DNA from: Pseudorasbora parva
Lineage: Eukaryota > Chordata > Actinopteri > Cypriniformes > Gobionidae
Length of the DNA stretch: 64,000 nucleotides
Direction of reading: 5' to 3'
Assembly (NCBI RefSeq): GCF_024679245.1
Contig: NC_090177.1
Coordinates: 45,544,018-45,608,017, forward strand
Shown here piece by piece: positions 30,200-43,194 of this stretch (its first letter is position 1; the number at the start of each line of letters is the position of its first letter). The notes beneath the pieces were generated by a model. It searched no databases and was not told the DNA's origin. It saw nothing but the letters and a program-made list of their open reading frames with translations. The position numbers were made by a program, and so were the translations under genes.

Positions 30200-31030
30200 C
30201 TGGCCTCCCAAACTGTTGAAATATCCTCTGTACTCCCTAGATTTATTTTAAAAAAGGCTTTTAAATCTTCCTCTAAAGCTTTTCTGAAGAGGGGGTCTAA
30301 CAGTAAAGCTGTATTCATCCTCCATCTTCCTCTTTTTTCTGTATCACTGGTTACATTCAAAAGAAGTTGTACTGTGTGTGCGTGGTCGCTAATAGTAATT
30401 GTCTTTATAACACAGTTTGCTTATTGAGCAGTCAAAAGGGTTGATACTAAGAAGAAATCAGTCCTTGAAAACATGTTATGTCTATGAGAGAAAAAGGTGT
30501 AATCCCTTTTCTTTGGGTTGATCTGCCTCAACTCAACATATGTATTGCTTCTCTTCCCTTTGACAATAAATTAGTTTCTCGTGAATTCTTCATTAAAATC
30601 CCCAGGTAGACATATTTGACCCTCAGAATTTGGTTACGCTCATGGAAGAAAGGTGGATCACTCTTGTTGGGAGCATATATATATTGCATAATACCATTTT
30701 TGTACCCTCAACAATAGCTTCTAAGCAGAGAATCCGCCCCTCTGAATAATTTCTTTGATTTAACAGAACAAAACTTATATTCTTATGGATCAAAATTATC
30801 ACCCCATTACGTGTACTGGAGTATGAATTATGAAAAACATGACCTACCCACCCAACTTTAAATTTTTCTGCTTCTTTGCCCTTCTTATGAGATTCCTGAA
30901 TAAGCACAATATCTGCTTGATTTTTTTCAAATACGTTGACACTTTTCCTCTTCCTTTTTGCTGGGCTACCACACCCATTAATGTTCCATGAGATACATTT
31001 AATTAATCTCCCAGACATCACCATCTTATT
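30200..31030 (-). pseudogene. L1-type LINE endonuclease fragment
   Basis: IKCISWNINGCGSPAKRKRK opens the apurinic-type endonuclease, then ADIVLIQESHKKGKEAEKFK, RNGVIILIHKNISF and MVLCNIYMLP. Further fragments (near 30590 and 30400) include ITISDHAHTVQLLL, the end of the domain. In-frame MNTALLLDPLFRKALEEDLK (about 30244-30320) is the linker before RT. RT itself is absent. The layout fits fish L1 elements. It is truncated and frameshifted. Confidence 0.75.
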
Positions 31031-32570
31031 CCTTAATCTGTGCCCATATTTAACAATTTGTCCTGCAGTCGTATTGGTAACTTAGAACTCTGAAACCCCT
31101 GTCTTTGAAAAAACGTTAAAGCAGCACTAGGTAACTTTTCAACCTTCATAATATATATTTTTAAGACTCTTGTGATGATAAATCAACTTACAATAGGTTG
31201 AATGACACGTCTGCCATAGCCTGATGGGGTCTGTATCGTTTTTAATCGTACTTTTAAACTTCGGGTTTCGGGTAGTAACCCGAGAACAAAAAGAACTACA
31301 AAATTTGACAGCTTTACGGCATATACGTCACTTCCACCAACACCCACACTTCCTTACATTCAGACGTGCGAGCCCAACTTTGTTCATCGGATAATATAGT
31401 CATGTCCGAAGCAGCACAGACACATAAGAAATAAAAGGTTTTGTTGGAGGAAAGCAATAAGAGGAAACGAAAAAGGAATGGGATTAAAGGCAGGACGAGG
31501 ATCAACATGTGACCAGCGTTTGCTCGTCGGCGTGAGCTGGAGGAGGCGTGCCCGACCGATGCTGTCCTGCTTGTTACGGTGAGCTACCACTCAAACATTG
31601 AACTGAAGTATCATATAGATTCTGTAAAACGCTAACCAATAGACTACTATAATGACGCTGGCTTGTAAACGTGAGCTTCGTGATTATTTGCCGTTTGAAA
31701 AAAATAAAACCCATGAAATTATATTCATATGACATGCTGAAGCATATGCCACTGACTGTAACGTTACCTGGGATGAAGACATTTCACACGCGACGCCAGA
31801 AGAACTCGAAATCCTCTTGCAGTGTTCAGGGGAACTGTTAGTGCTGCACCGACCCACGGGACGCTTTTATGAAGTTATTTGGCCCGCACCGCACCACTGT
31901 ATATATTTTTACAACCCGCCGCGCACCCGCGACCATTAAATAGACATACGGGGTCCGCGGGTTATGAGACGACCCGCGCATCACTAGTTCAGGGCTATCA
32001 GGGTTGTCATGTCAACAAATGCACGCGCGATGGCATCCCCTGTGTTAGGATTACAGAGCTTACGACAGTAGTTGAGGACATTATTTTTTTCCAAACTGTA
32101 GGGGGACCCCGAGAGCAAAAGTAGCCAAGTGGGGCTTAAAAAGACCCTGTAAAGTAAAAATTAAGTATGTGATCTGAGTTTGTCACACCACAGAAAAATA
32201 TGTTATTAACCACCCAGCCAAATTTGAATGATAATAAAAGTCGCCAAGTAAATAAAATAAGAGATCAAAATCTTGAAAAAATGAGTATTCTGCTGTGCTC
32301 TCAAACGCTGGGGGCGTGTCCGCTGGCTGCGCCGAAACCACCCCCCACTCGCGGGAAAGCTACCTCCGCCTCACATGTTTGAGCCTCCAGTATTACGGTC
32401 TATGCTCCAGAGCCAGAAACAAACTAAGGCCGGTTTCACACTGCACGCGTTAGCAGGGCATAAGCAGCGTGTGTTTTTTTCGGTGTATTTTGCCACTTTA
32501 TAGTCACATATCAAACTAAAAGATATAATACAGATATTATGTATACAGGTTTATAGATATAATAGTTCAC
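31031..32570. other. Unassigned repeat-like stretch
   Basis: AAAGCAGCACTAGGTAACTTTTC at 31120 looks like the edge of a common fish repeat. GC-rich phrases near 31850-31985 (GGGTCCGCGGGTTATGAGACG) resemble hAT-derived sequence. No ORF carries a known motif. Confidence 0.35.
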
Positions 32571-35500
32571 TCTAAAAAATGACCGTGATTTTAACGGTGT
32601 AAGGTTGTAATATTCTACGGTTAAAAACTGTTATTTGGTAAACAGAAAGTTTCCGTAGAAAACAGTACAGGTTCCGTACTATATACGGTGAAAAACTGTA
32701 ATAGATCTAACCTTATGCCTGTAAAATTTACAAAAAAACAATGTAAAATAAACAGAATATTATTAGAACCCCAAAAACATATATTTTTTTTGTTTAAATC
32801 ACAATGAACTTTTGTAAACTGTTAAACATAATATTGTGTTATATTTACAACAATATTTGATTATAAACAAATTTGTTTGTTAAACCTACAAATATTGGTA
32901 TCAACAACAGAGAACTACTGTAATACTTTAAAAACAATTTTGTTAATTTGATATCTAAATATTGTAAAAATTTACGTTTTATTCAGTTGTTCTTAGAAAT
33001 GTAAGTCATTTTACAAGTTTATGCACTTAAAAAAATGTCTAAACATGTATTTGAATTGCATATAAATGTTCCATGCATTTTGATTATGTAATTTTGACAA
33101 ACAAATGAATAAACTTGAAAAAATGAAAATCTTATTTGTAAATCAAACATAAATGAAACAGGTAAGATTCTCAGATGAGAAGCTCACTACTGAGTTAAAG
33201 TACTATTGAACCAGTGTTGACCTTAATGAGATAATTAAGAGCCGGTTGAACATTAATGAAGAACAACTGATGATAGCAAAAAACTGTACATTTAACGGTA
33301 TTGTACTGTAAAATAAAATAAAATGTATAAACCTTTAAATTATACAGTTTTGAACTGTAAAATAAATGGTTTTTAACCATATTTATTACATTATAAGCCT
33401 TTAAATTATATGCTGCTGTCCCGTAAAACCTTAAACGTTACTGCCGTATTTTTTACGGTAAAGTTCTGGCAACCACAGCTGCCGTTTTTTTACCGTTAAT
33501 TTTATGGGGATCTGTAAAAAGTGTACACTGTAAAAAAAACTACAAAAAACTGTTATTTTTACAGGAAAATGCTGGCACCTGTGGTTACCAGAGAATTATG
33601 AAACTATGCGCACTATGAAATTCAAAATTAGACGGACAAGTACAAGTCTGTGGTTAGAGGAGGCACAGGTTGTTTTGTTTTTTAAATTAAAAATAAATAG
33701 AAAACCAGTAAGTATTACATTAAAATGTAAAGCATAAGATTTATGTATGTAAACTGCATATACATTTTCAATGCATCTGGATTATTTTTACATAGACAAA
33801 TTACTAAACTGAAGGTGATTGATAAATGCCAGTTATACGTAAATGAAACAGTTAGGAATTATGTAAAAGTACACAGCAAAACGCCCATGTTAAATGAACA
33901 CTTCCTAGTGTTGATGTGTGTGCTCACTAATGAGTTAAAGTACCATTGAAGCAGTGTTGAAGTTAATGAGATAATTAAGAGATGATTGAGCATTAATGAT
34001 GAACACCTGATGATAATGAACAGAATCACTGAAGGAAAGAGAAACACGAGAAATACAACTGACTTCAGCCACAGCTTTAGATGAAATCAACTGAAGATAA
34101 AAGAAGACATTACATCTCTGAAGATCTCATCAGAGGATTAAACAACTCCACAAACAGCATTACCAGCTTCAACATTACTAACCAGACTGATTTTATTTGT
34201 GTAATTTATGTTTTAATGAAACTAATAGTTTTATTTGAAGTCACCATGATGGTGAGCAGTGTTTGCTTTAGTTGGGCTCTTGACCCTTGACTCTCCAACA
34301 TTAGTTTTCTGGCTGCTTTAACTGTGGTTATAGCACTATTGTTATGGCATGGAAAGCAAAGCAAAGCAAAGCAAAGCAAAGCAAAGCAAAGCAAAGCAAA
34401 GCAAAGCAAAGCAAAGACATGGCCAGATGATTTGACTCTTTGTTCATGATGCTATAATCATCATCTATTGATCACTGGTCTTGCTCAGAGTCTAATGTCT
34501 TTGTTATGTGTGTTAATTTTGTTTTATTCATAATAGTGGCCAACTAGCTATTTCGTTCTACAGCATGAATTTCAGCAATGTTGTGGCAATCTAATAATAT
34601 GCAGAGCTAAAAAAATAAAATAAAATAGTGCACAAAAGGTTTTAATCTATGGCAATTATATGGCAATCAAACAGATATCAAGAATCAGTGTATGAATCTC
34701 AACAATGGTGACAATCAATGAAAAGCTTCATGCTGCAGTGCATGCTGGGTACCACCAATCAAAACTCTCCCATGGGTCCCAGCATGCATTGCAGCATGAA
34801 TAAATTATCCATCTGAATTGACAAATTTTCTTTGATTCTTACTATTTTTTTTTTTTTTTACTTTTGCCGGTTTGCTTGTGACGTTTTATAGTAGCTTGTT
34901 TCATGTTAAGAGTAGATGTTTAACTGATTTTTTTTATTTTTGCTTGTCACCATTGTAGAGATACATACACTGATTCTTGATGTCTGTGTGTGTCTAAATT
35001 ATGCTGTGGTTTAAAACTTTTTTTATAAACCTGCATATTGTTTTATTACAACAATCATACTGCAAACCACATGGCTACTATTTCACATATGGCACATCAC
35101 CTTTATAACCAGAGCATTAGAATCTGAATGAGTTCAGTGATTCAACCACTACATGACGATTATATCATCATCATTAAAGAGCCAAATCACCTGGCCATGT
35201 TTCTTTCTTGGCTTTCCATGCTATAACAAAAGTGCTTTACAAACACAGTTAAAGCAGCCAGAAAACTAATGTGAAAGAGATAAGGGTCAAGAGCCCAACT
35301 AAAGAAAACATTGCTCACCATCATGGTTATCATCAGGTGTTCATCATTAATGCTCAATCATCACTTAATTATCTAATTAACTTCAACACTGCTTCAATGG
35401 TACTTTAACTCAGTAGTGAGCACACACATGAACACCGGGAAGTGTTGATTTTACATGAGCATTTTTCGGTGTACTTTTCCATAATTCTTAACTGTTTAAT

Positions 35501-36896
35501 TTACGTATAACTGGCATATATCAATCACATTCAGTTTATTAATACAATTACACAAATCGTAATCTGTGTATAATCGTTTAATCTGTGTATACTTAGAAAT
35601 GTGAATCACATTAAGTTTATTATTTTGTTTATGTAAAAAAAATCCAAATCCATTGAAAATGTATATGCAATATAAATACATAAATCTTATGCTATTGTTT
35701 CCTTTTTTCTTTTAGTCTTTACATTTTGATGTAATACTTACTGATTTTATATTTATATTTATGTAAAAAAAAAAAAAAAAAAACAGTGCCTCCTCTAACC
35801 ACGCCTAATTTTGAATTTCATAGTGTGCATAGTTTCATAATTCTCTGGTAACGGCAGCTGCCAGCGTTTTCCCGTAAAAACAACAGTTTTTCCCCATAAA
35901 AACGGTAAAAAACCGGCAGCTGTGGTTGCCAGAACTTTACCGTAAAAAATACGGCAGTTACGTTTTAGGATTTACGGGACAGCACCATATAATTTAAAGG
36001 TTTATAATGTAATTATTACGGTTAAAAACCATTTATTTTACAGGTTAAAACTGTATAATTTACAAATGTTATACATTTTATTTTATTTAACAGTAAAACA
36101 CCGTTAAATGTACAGTTTTTCAAAGTGAAAAAGAATAGGTCATTGTGTAATTAACAGTGAAAAACCGTAAATTGACATTCCCAGAATTCCTCACGTGACA
36201 CTTCGCATTTGATGCATTTTCATTGAATTAACTGTTTCTTCTTAGTTTTTTCTAATCACTTATGTACATTAAGGTTTTATGTTACATCTAATGTTGTTAA
36301 ATTAATGTTTATTGCATTTTTAAAACATCATGTGTGCTATCATGATGGTGTTTGGTGTTTAGTGTTTGTGTGTGCACCTATGTTAATATTGTCTCTCCAA
36401 AAGCTGCGTGTGATGAGCTTTGATTCATCATGTGATTCTCATCACCACTGTAATTGGTGGCTGTCAATCTATATCAAAGGTACATAACAGATATTAGCAT
36501 TTCAATAAGTTGGTAATTTAATATTATTTCAGTTAAAAATTTTTTTACCGTAATTGTTTATAGTGCACTGTGTAACAATATAAACGTTCAAATTATATGG
36601 TTTTGAACTGTAAAATAAACAGTTTTTAGCCGTAATTACCACATTATAAACCTTTAAATTATATGCTGCTGTCCCATAAAATCTAAAATGTTACTGCTGT
36701 ATTTTTTTACAATGTACAGTTTTGAATGGTAAAATAAACGGTTTTCAACCATGATTATTACATTATAAACCTTTAAATTATATGTTGTTGCCCCGTAAAA
36801 ACTAAAACGTAACTGCCGTATTTTTTACGGTATAATTCTGGCAACCACAGCTGCCGTTTTTTTACCGTAAATTTTACGGGGATTATTTTTACAGTG
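32571..36896. mobile_element. Large palindromic (foldback) DNA element
   Basis: From CACTCTAAAAAATGACCG to TTATTTTTACAGTG the sequence folds on itself around about 34770. Arm pairs include 33278-33512 with 35899-36123 (TTTACGG and CCGTAAA-rich blocks), 33540-34000 with 35340-35880, and 34250-34520 with 35060-35330 (TTTAGTTGGGCTCTTGACCC). At the centre are CATGCTGCAGTGCATGCTGGG and its inverse. CACTGTAAAAAA at 33531 suggests an inner element inside an outer one. No transposase is present. The outer edges have no clear duplication. Confidence 0.7.
34353..34415 (+). repeat. (AAAGC)n microsatellite
   Basis: About twelve AAAGC units in the left arm of the palindrome. The right arm near 35205 has only one or two degenerate units, so the expansion followed formation of the palindrome. 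Confidence 0.9.
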
Positions 36897-37077
36897 TTGA
36901 AATCACTTGTTTAAGGAATCATCATTGATGTAACTTATATAAACAAAACAAAATCACGTTAGAGGATTGCAGGATTTAGTTACTGTGGACTAATATAACG
37001 TTACCTGCTGTAATAAACACAAGCACACAAGGAAACTTACACTCATTCGTGGGCACGTAACGTTATTGCGGATGATG

Positions 37078-37400
37078 TCAGCACCGGCTGTCGGCGGGAC
37101 GGGAGGATGAAAGCAGGATGAAGCTCAGTTCAGCCCCATTCACCAGTAACAGCGGATTATCAGTGAATCCCAGTTGTCTCCGACAAAAGTTTCTAAAACT
37201 ATCCTGTGTAAAATGATCACTGCAGAGGCGGTTGTTGGTAGTGATCCTCAGCTCTCCATCAAAGTGGCTCTTCACAAAATGAATCCACCTCTTCTTGATA
37301 TGATCGTTTTTCAGATATTTAAATAAGGACACCGATCTGTTTTGTAAGTGACTACATCCAGGTAACGCATTTCAGCGAAGAAGGCATAGCTAGCTAGCAA
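37078..37400 (-). pseudogene. THAP-domain protein fragment
   Basis: SLFKYLKNDHIKKRWIHFVK, LRITTNNRLCSDHFTQDSF and the following basic segment match the C2CH THAP DNA-binding domain: W and the LCSDHF Cys and His are present. The first Cys pair lies upstream at MPSSLKCVTWM in another frame, broken by a stop. Both host genes and transposases (P-like, Kolobok) carry THAP domains. With no further exon visible I take it as a decayed copy. Confidence 0.6.
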
Positions 37401-37633
37401 AATGTAGGCTATAGTAACTAATAGTACTCGCGATTGAGCGGCAAACTGATGCGAATGTGCTCTACTTATGAGCCTCAGTGGCTACAGTGCGTCATCGACA
37501 GTAGGGGCGGGGCTAGGCTCAGAGGCTCCAGTGTGTCATCGAGCCTTAGGAAGCGGATCAAAACTGGCCTCGGAGGCTGATCAGTATTCTACATGGGAGT
37601 CAGCTGCCGATGCACTCTCTCTATCTCAAATCC

Positions 37634-38060
37634 TCAGTCTGTGTCTAACTCGAGGCCCTCCTTTAGAATCGTCTGTATGCACGTCAACAAAGTCCCGTTT
37701 GCACCGTAAGTCTCTTTAAGACCTACTAGTCTTACATTATTTCGTCTGCTCTGGTTTTCGAGAGTTTGAACACGGTTCCATAACACATCCACTTGTTTAT
37801 TTCTGGTGCTGTTGTCATTCACCAGCCTCTCCGAAGAATTTTCCAGATGCGCAATTCGCTCCTCTGCTTCTTCCAGTCTCTCTCGTGGTTTGTTTGAAAG
37901 CCTTGAGAAAAACGAACGTAGCCATTTTGTTTTGTGTTCTTTCTCCGAAATCAAAATGCATTTGCATACTTGAGCAAATGGTCAAGTAGATTTGTAGGAT
38001 TATAAACAAATAAAGTAAATAAGCTCCTGAGTGGCATCAGGATCGTTAACTTGCAGCCAT
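37634..38060 (-). pseudogene. L1 ORF1-like fragment
   Basis: PRERLEEAEERIAHLENSSE is a coiled coil, followed by LWNRVQTLENQSRRNNVRLV and GLKETYGANG, typical of the RNA-binding ORF1 protein of L1 elements. The ORF covers 37634-37954 and probable upstream leader continues to about 38060. It is cut off on the 3' side. Confidence 0.7.
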
Positions 38061-38087
38061 ATTGATTGCTGCCCCCACGTGACTCCT

Positions 38088-38382
38088 CAAATTGGTTTCT
38101 TGAACATGACAATGAGTTGACTGTACTAAATGGCCGCCACAGTCACCAGATCTCAACCCAATAGAGCATCTTTGGGATGTGGTGGAACGGGAGCTTCGTG
38201 CCCTGGATGTGCATCCCACAAATCTCCATCAACTGCAAGATGCTCTCCTATCAATATGGGCCAACATTTCTAAAGAATGCTTTCAGCAGCTTGTTGAATC
38301 AATGCCACAGAGAATTAAGGCAGTTCTGAAGGCGAAAGGGGTCAAACACAGTATTAGTATGGTGCTCCTAATAATCTTTTAA
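38088..38382 (+). pseudogene. Tc1-like transposase C-terminal fragment
   Basis: WPPQSPDLNPIEHLWDVVER is the signature of the end of the DDE domain of Tc1 transposases. The C-terminal part VESMPQRIKAVLKAKGVKHS follows. HDNE just upstream is in a different frame, one indel away. The N-terminal two thirds and the TIRs are missing. Confidence 0.85.
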
Positions 38383-38394
38383 GATTAATGCACC

Positions 38395-38494
38395 TTCTGT
38401 ATTATATTGTACTTGTTAATTTGCACCTTATGTATACTTACAGTTATTTGCATTGAACTGGTCTTTGCTTTATATCTCAACTTGCACTATGTAT

Positions 38495-38574
<80 letters not shown>

Positions 38575-38705
38575 CATATATTACATATATTTCTATTTAT
38601 TTCTATATAAACTGTATTTGCACATCTGGTTGGATGCTAACTGCATTTCATTGGCTCTGTACTTGTACTCTGCTCCATGGCAATAAAGTTGAATCTGAAT
38701 CTGGG
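38395..38705 (+). repeat. CR1/Rex1-like LINE 3' end with (AT)n
   Basis: TTTGCACATCTGGTTGGATG, CTGCATTTCATTGGCTCTG and the end CAATAAAGTTGAATCTGAATC form a LINE 3' UTR, with a tail like that of the LINE at 55770. A (TA)n tract of about 75 bases lies at 38497-38572. Confidence 0.65.
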
Positions 38706-39003
38706 ATCATGTTTGTACAGCCTGACAAGCAATATTCACAAAGGACTTCAAAGGAAACATTTGCCGGCTTTAGGGCATGGAAATGCTGAAGACTCATTTT
38801 TATTTTCATTAAATAGGCTAGACTGTGAAATTGAGTTTTGTTTGGTCTTTTCTTTTCTTTGGTGCCCTTTTCTCCAGTGGGTGTATTATTTGGTTATTTT
38901 GCTATTTTTATAATTTTTTCATTAGCCTATTGTCATTACTATTATTATTTTTACCTCACGCTTTTCCTTAAAGGTGCCCTAGAATGAAAAATTGAAATAA
39001 CCT

Positions 39004-39203
39004 CCCTTACGAAACAAAAATATATTGCAATATATTTGAAAATATCATGCAATATATTCACATATATGGGATTTAATATTTATATTTTGCAAAATATTGC
39101 ATGAATATATAATATATTTTATAATACCATCAATATATTATTCCATATATTAAAATATATTTCAAGAAAATATATTGGTAAATATATTTTCCTTTCGTAA
39201 GGG
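39004..39203. mobile_element. AT-rich palindromic MITE
   Basis: CCCTTACGAAA and TTTCGTAAGGG frame 200 bp rich in AATATATT. Adjacent CT (39002-39003 and 39204-39205) may be the target duplication. It interrupts the Kolobok-like element. Confidence 0.7.
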
Positions 39204-39367
39204 CTTGCCATAGTGAAATAATAAGAGTTCAGTACAAGGACATCACATACTGTGAGTCTCAAACATCATTGCCTCCTAAATCTTGTGAATCCAAAACTCT
39301 ACGGAAAAAAAAGTGCTTCTCAACATAAACACAACTGTGATGCAAGCATTGGGGATGTTCAAGTTCA

Positions 39368-39592
39368 TTGTCAGGCGTAAATGGAGCGAATCATCAGGTA
39401 CAAGCTGCTCGCATGGACACACTTCATATTCCAGGCTGTTCAGGAGACCTGAGGACTTTACATATCCTTCCCACAGATAAAAAATGTCAACAGTCATGGT
39501 TGATGTATAATCCGATACCACAACAATTTAATTCAAGATTATTCGTTTGTTCGGCCCATTTCAAGCAAGCTTCGCTCAGCGTCTTAAACTGA
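39368..39592 (+). pseudogene. THAP-like fragment in the Kolobok-like element
   Basis: HILPTDKKCQQSWLMYN then LFVCSAHFKQASLSVLN resemble the second half of a THAP domain (W, then C-SAHF). GVNGANHQVQAA and IPGCSGDLRTL precede it. One Cys pair is imperfect and the ORF stops before any catalytic domain. Confidence 0.5.
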
Positions 39593-40087
39593 AGAAATGG
39601 CAACTATATTCCTGCAAGCAGTAAGTAGCGATTTTATCCACTTATTGACTGTTTAAACAATTTCTGATTAAATTAAAAGTTTCTTAGAGAGACCGCATTG
39701 TCTAGATAACGCAAGATGCAGTAACAACAGGAAACACCAAGTACCATACCAAACTAAATAGTGTGTCTAATGACTAAGGGTAATATTATTTTGTATTACA
39801 AAAAACAGATACTTTGCTTAGATCGTTCACGCGATCTGAAGTTAAAACGATAGTCATTTGACAAGGCTATTCATTTTGTAAAAATATAAGTCATATATTT
39901 ATATTTTTGAGAACTGAAGTATGGTGTTTCCTATGATGTTTTAGCCTATTTGTATTTCAGATTAGGCTACATCAGTCACTGCGTAACGTTAGCCTACATT
40001 GTAACTAACGTTATATAAACATGCAATATCGTTGACGAAAAAAGGCAAGTCTGAAATGTCGACTGAATGACACTTTAAGCAGAACCT

Positions 40088-40366
40088 CAAATGGAGATTG
40101 CTGAAATACAGCCTACTTGTTTATTGGTGTTTTCAGATGATCCATGCGCGAGAGAGAGCTCGCGTGCATATGGTTGCCAGATTGGACATGTTTAGGTAAA
40201 AACCGGAGTGTATACGGGTTTCTTTTCACAGAAAATCTCTGTTTGGGGGATTTAATTACTGAAATCTGGCAACCGCACGAACGCGAGCTCTTTCTCGCGC
40301 ACGTATGATCTGAAATCACCAAATAAACAAGTAAGCTGCATTTTATCAATCTCCATTTGAGATGTG
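40088..40366. repeat. Inverted repeat within the Kolobok-like element
   Basis: Arms 40088-40200 and 40243-40366 share TCAAATGGAGATTG, ACTTGTTTATT, GCGCGAGA, GAGCTCGCG and GGTTGCCAGATT in inverse order. The two arms are roughly 85% alike by eye. Confidence 0.75.
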
Positions 40367-40859
40367 TTGCTTAAAGTTTCATTTAGTTGGTCTGTGGTCT
40401 GTCAGGACGGTCAGGACTCACGAGCCGCTTTACTGAACTGCTGTGAGCTGCTGAAATAAGCCAATCAGAGCACAGCTCAACATTAATATTCATGACTCTT
40501 CCAAATAAGGCAAAAACAGAGCATTACATCCTAGGGACAATTTTTTTGGTTGTAAATGGACCTGTAAAACTGTATCTGGACAATATTTACCCTTTAAATA
40601 AGCCACATACCCTCTGTGTAGATATCAGAGAACAATTTAACATATTGTTTCAAATCATTCTAGGGCACCTTTATAATTTTACCATAAACTACCTTTACTG
40701 GCAGTTTTGTGTAATGTTTTTCTCTTGCCAGCATCATTACAACAAATATTGGTCACAATCTCAATGCTACCTTTCTAACTCTAGACCAAACATTTTGTAA
40801 CACAGGGGATAAAATAAAATGAAATGTTTGAAAACAATACAAACCTCACTTTCAGCCAA

Positions 40860-42650
40860 TGATCCTGCATCAGTTTGAAAAGGCCTACAAAATAATTACA
40901 AGACTTCATTCCCCAAATCTGCTTGGAATCAACAACTAGCTGACGATCTGAATGAATCCTATTTCCGTTTTGATAATGGCTGTCTCACACATCCACTCTG
41001 AACCCCTCTCTGCACAATAATCATTACCTGCTCTCCTCACTCCTGCTACTCAACCAACCGGCACTTAGGATCTGTGTGGATGTCGGCTCTTCTGGAAACA
41101 GAAGATCAGGAAAGCACCAGGCCCAGGCAATGTTTCAGCCAACTGTCTGAAAGTCTGTGCATACCAGCTTACCCATCTTCACTCAGATCTTCAGCAAATC
41201 ACTGGAGGAATTTATTTTCTGCTTCAAATGCATCATTCCCATCCCAAAAAAAAAAAACCCAATATCAAAGGACTGACGCTTTACCGTCTGTGGTCATGAA
41301 GACATATTAGAGACTGGTGTTAGCCCATCTGAAGGACATCACTGGACCCTTGATGCACTGAAACCCTTCAGTTTGGTAATTGGTCAGCATGGCACTACAC
41401 TACAAAATGCAGCATCTGGACAAACTAGGGACTAATGCAAGTATCTCTTTGTGGACAGTTCCGACCTCCATCTGTCAGTGGATCACCATTTTCTAGTGAG
41501 GCTGGGAAAATTCACATCCAATACTTGCACAAACAGCTCTGGGAATTCCTTTCCCTCAACACCAACGACTGCACTGCAGACACACAACAAAAATTAAGCT
41601 CTTAAAGTTTGCAGACAATCTTCGGCCTCATATAGGACAGTGATCAGTCTTTATATATAAAGGAGGTTGGCCAGCTGGTTGTCTGGGGCAGTCACAACAA
41701 CCTGAACACGCTCAAACCAGTGGAGATGATTGTGGACCTTAGGAAAACAGGCAGCAGTGGAGTCATTCGGGTTTGTGGGCACTACCATCTCTCAAGACCT
41801 GAAGTGGGAGACTCACATGGATCCATTGTAAAAAATGCCCAAAAGTGGTTGTTCTATCTTCACCAGCTGAGGAAATTCAACCTGCCACATCAGGAGCCGC
41901 TGATTCCTGACTATCTTCTTTGGTTCAGCCACCAAATTGGACATCAGAAGACTATGACAGACAGTCTGGACTGCGGAGAGGATTATTGGTGCCCCTCTGT
42001 CCATCCTCCAGGACCTGTATTTTTCCAGAGTGAGGATAAGGGCAGGTCAAATCCTCACAGCCTCCACTCACCTTGGCCACAGGGGCGGCAGTGGCTCAGT
42101 GGTTCATGTAGGTTGTCTACAAACCGAAAGGTTGGTGGTTCAATCCCCGGTTCCACCTGGACAAGTGTTGAAGTGTTCATGAGCAAGACACCCAACCCCA
42201 GCTGCTCCCGATGAGCTGGATGGCGCCTTACATGGCTGACATCGCCGTCGGTGAATGCATGCCGGTGAGGCAAAAATGTAAAGCGCTTTGGATGGCCATA
42301 GGGTGTGTTAAAAGCGCTATATAAATGCAGTCCATTTACAACCTATTTGAAGCATAGGAGCAGCTTCTCCTCACAGACCATCTCCCCTCCAAGACCCCTC
42401 AGTGCAATACTCCCGCAGTTAGTGCAATATCCTTTACATCCTGTAAAGTTACTCCTATTTATTTATTAATATTATGATCCATTATACTTGTAAATATGTA
42501 CAAAATACCTCAAAATAACCCAAATGATTTTTAAAACATATTTAGATTTGTATACTGAAAGCTCCACGACCAAGGAAGATTATTTGTGTGTGCAAGCACA
42601 CTTGGTAATACAGTTCTTTGATTCTGATTCTGATTCTGATTCGGTGTACA
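40860..42650 (+). pseudogene. CR1/L2-like LINE 3' half, decayed
   Basis: QLADDLNESYFRFD near 40936, KAPGPGNVSANCLKVCAYQL near 41115, and SIVKNAQKWLFYLHQLRKFN near 41821 show the RT and post-RT region. MEMIVDLRKTG (41720) matches the conserved end of the palm domain. It ends in (GATTCT)n at about 42614-42642. Many stops and frame changes exist and the RT active site is not recognisable. A SINE is inserted at 42079. Confidence 0.7.
42079..42339 (+). mobile_element. tRNA-derived SINE
   Basis: The head has an A box (GTGGCTCAGTGG) and a B box (GGTTCAATCCC) spaced as in a tRNA gene. The tail GCTTTGGATGGCCATAGGG to CTATATAAATGCAGTCCATT is LINE-derived. It inserted in the LINE remnant in the same orientation. 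The fragment at 1-99 is from the same family. Confidence 0.8.
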
Positions 42651-43194
42651 CATGTACTGCTGCTGATACAAAAACTAGCTATGTGTGCTTCATAACATGC
42701 ATAATGCAGTGGCGTGACCAGTAACTTGTGCTACTTGCTGCTTCAGATACTGCTTTAGGCCAATTGGTAATCTTTTCTGACGAACACTATGAGAGATCAA
42801 ACTGATATTACCTTGCAGTCTATTTAAAGATACTTTCCCTTTCCAAAAAATGTTAAGGCCAACCCTCACAATGCATTTAAGAGTTTCTTTCATTTCACCT
42901 ATATAAACAAATGACTGACCCTTTAATGTTTTATTGAATGAGCATGCAGTACCGTAGAGCTGTCATTCATAATAAGCAGTTCTTATTGGCTATCACAGAC
43001 CAATGGCTCTCACACTTTGCAATTTTATTTATTAAATGCATAAGGATTTTATATTTAAAGAGTGAAATAAAGGTTCATAAATTTACACTTCATCTGCCCC
43101 TCTTTAGCAGTCCTGTCATCTAGTCAAACTACATTACCCAGTAAGCATCCCTCCTGTCTCCAATATGGATTACAGACTGATGATGAAGATGATG

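Larger units (their letters stand above)
38972..40670. mobile_element. Kolobok-like transposon remnant, TTAA target
   Basis: Ends AGGTGCCCTAGAATGA and TCATTCTAGGGCACCT are inverse. The left flank is TTAA (38968-38971), the right TTAT (40671-40674), one base off. TTAA targets plus a THAP-type ORF inside fit the Kolobok superfamily, though piggyBac also uses TTAA. Only a fragment of the THAP region remains and no transposase core is visible. A 200-bp MITE sits within it. Confidence 0.7.

Noticed and set aside
42079..42160. A tRNA gene
   Set aside because: A and B boxes are present, but no complete cloverleaf is visible and a LINE-type tail follows. It is a SINE head.
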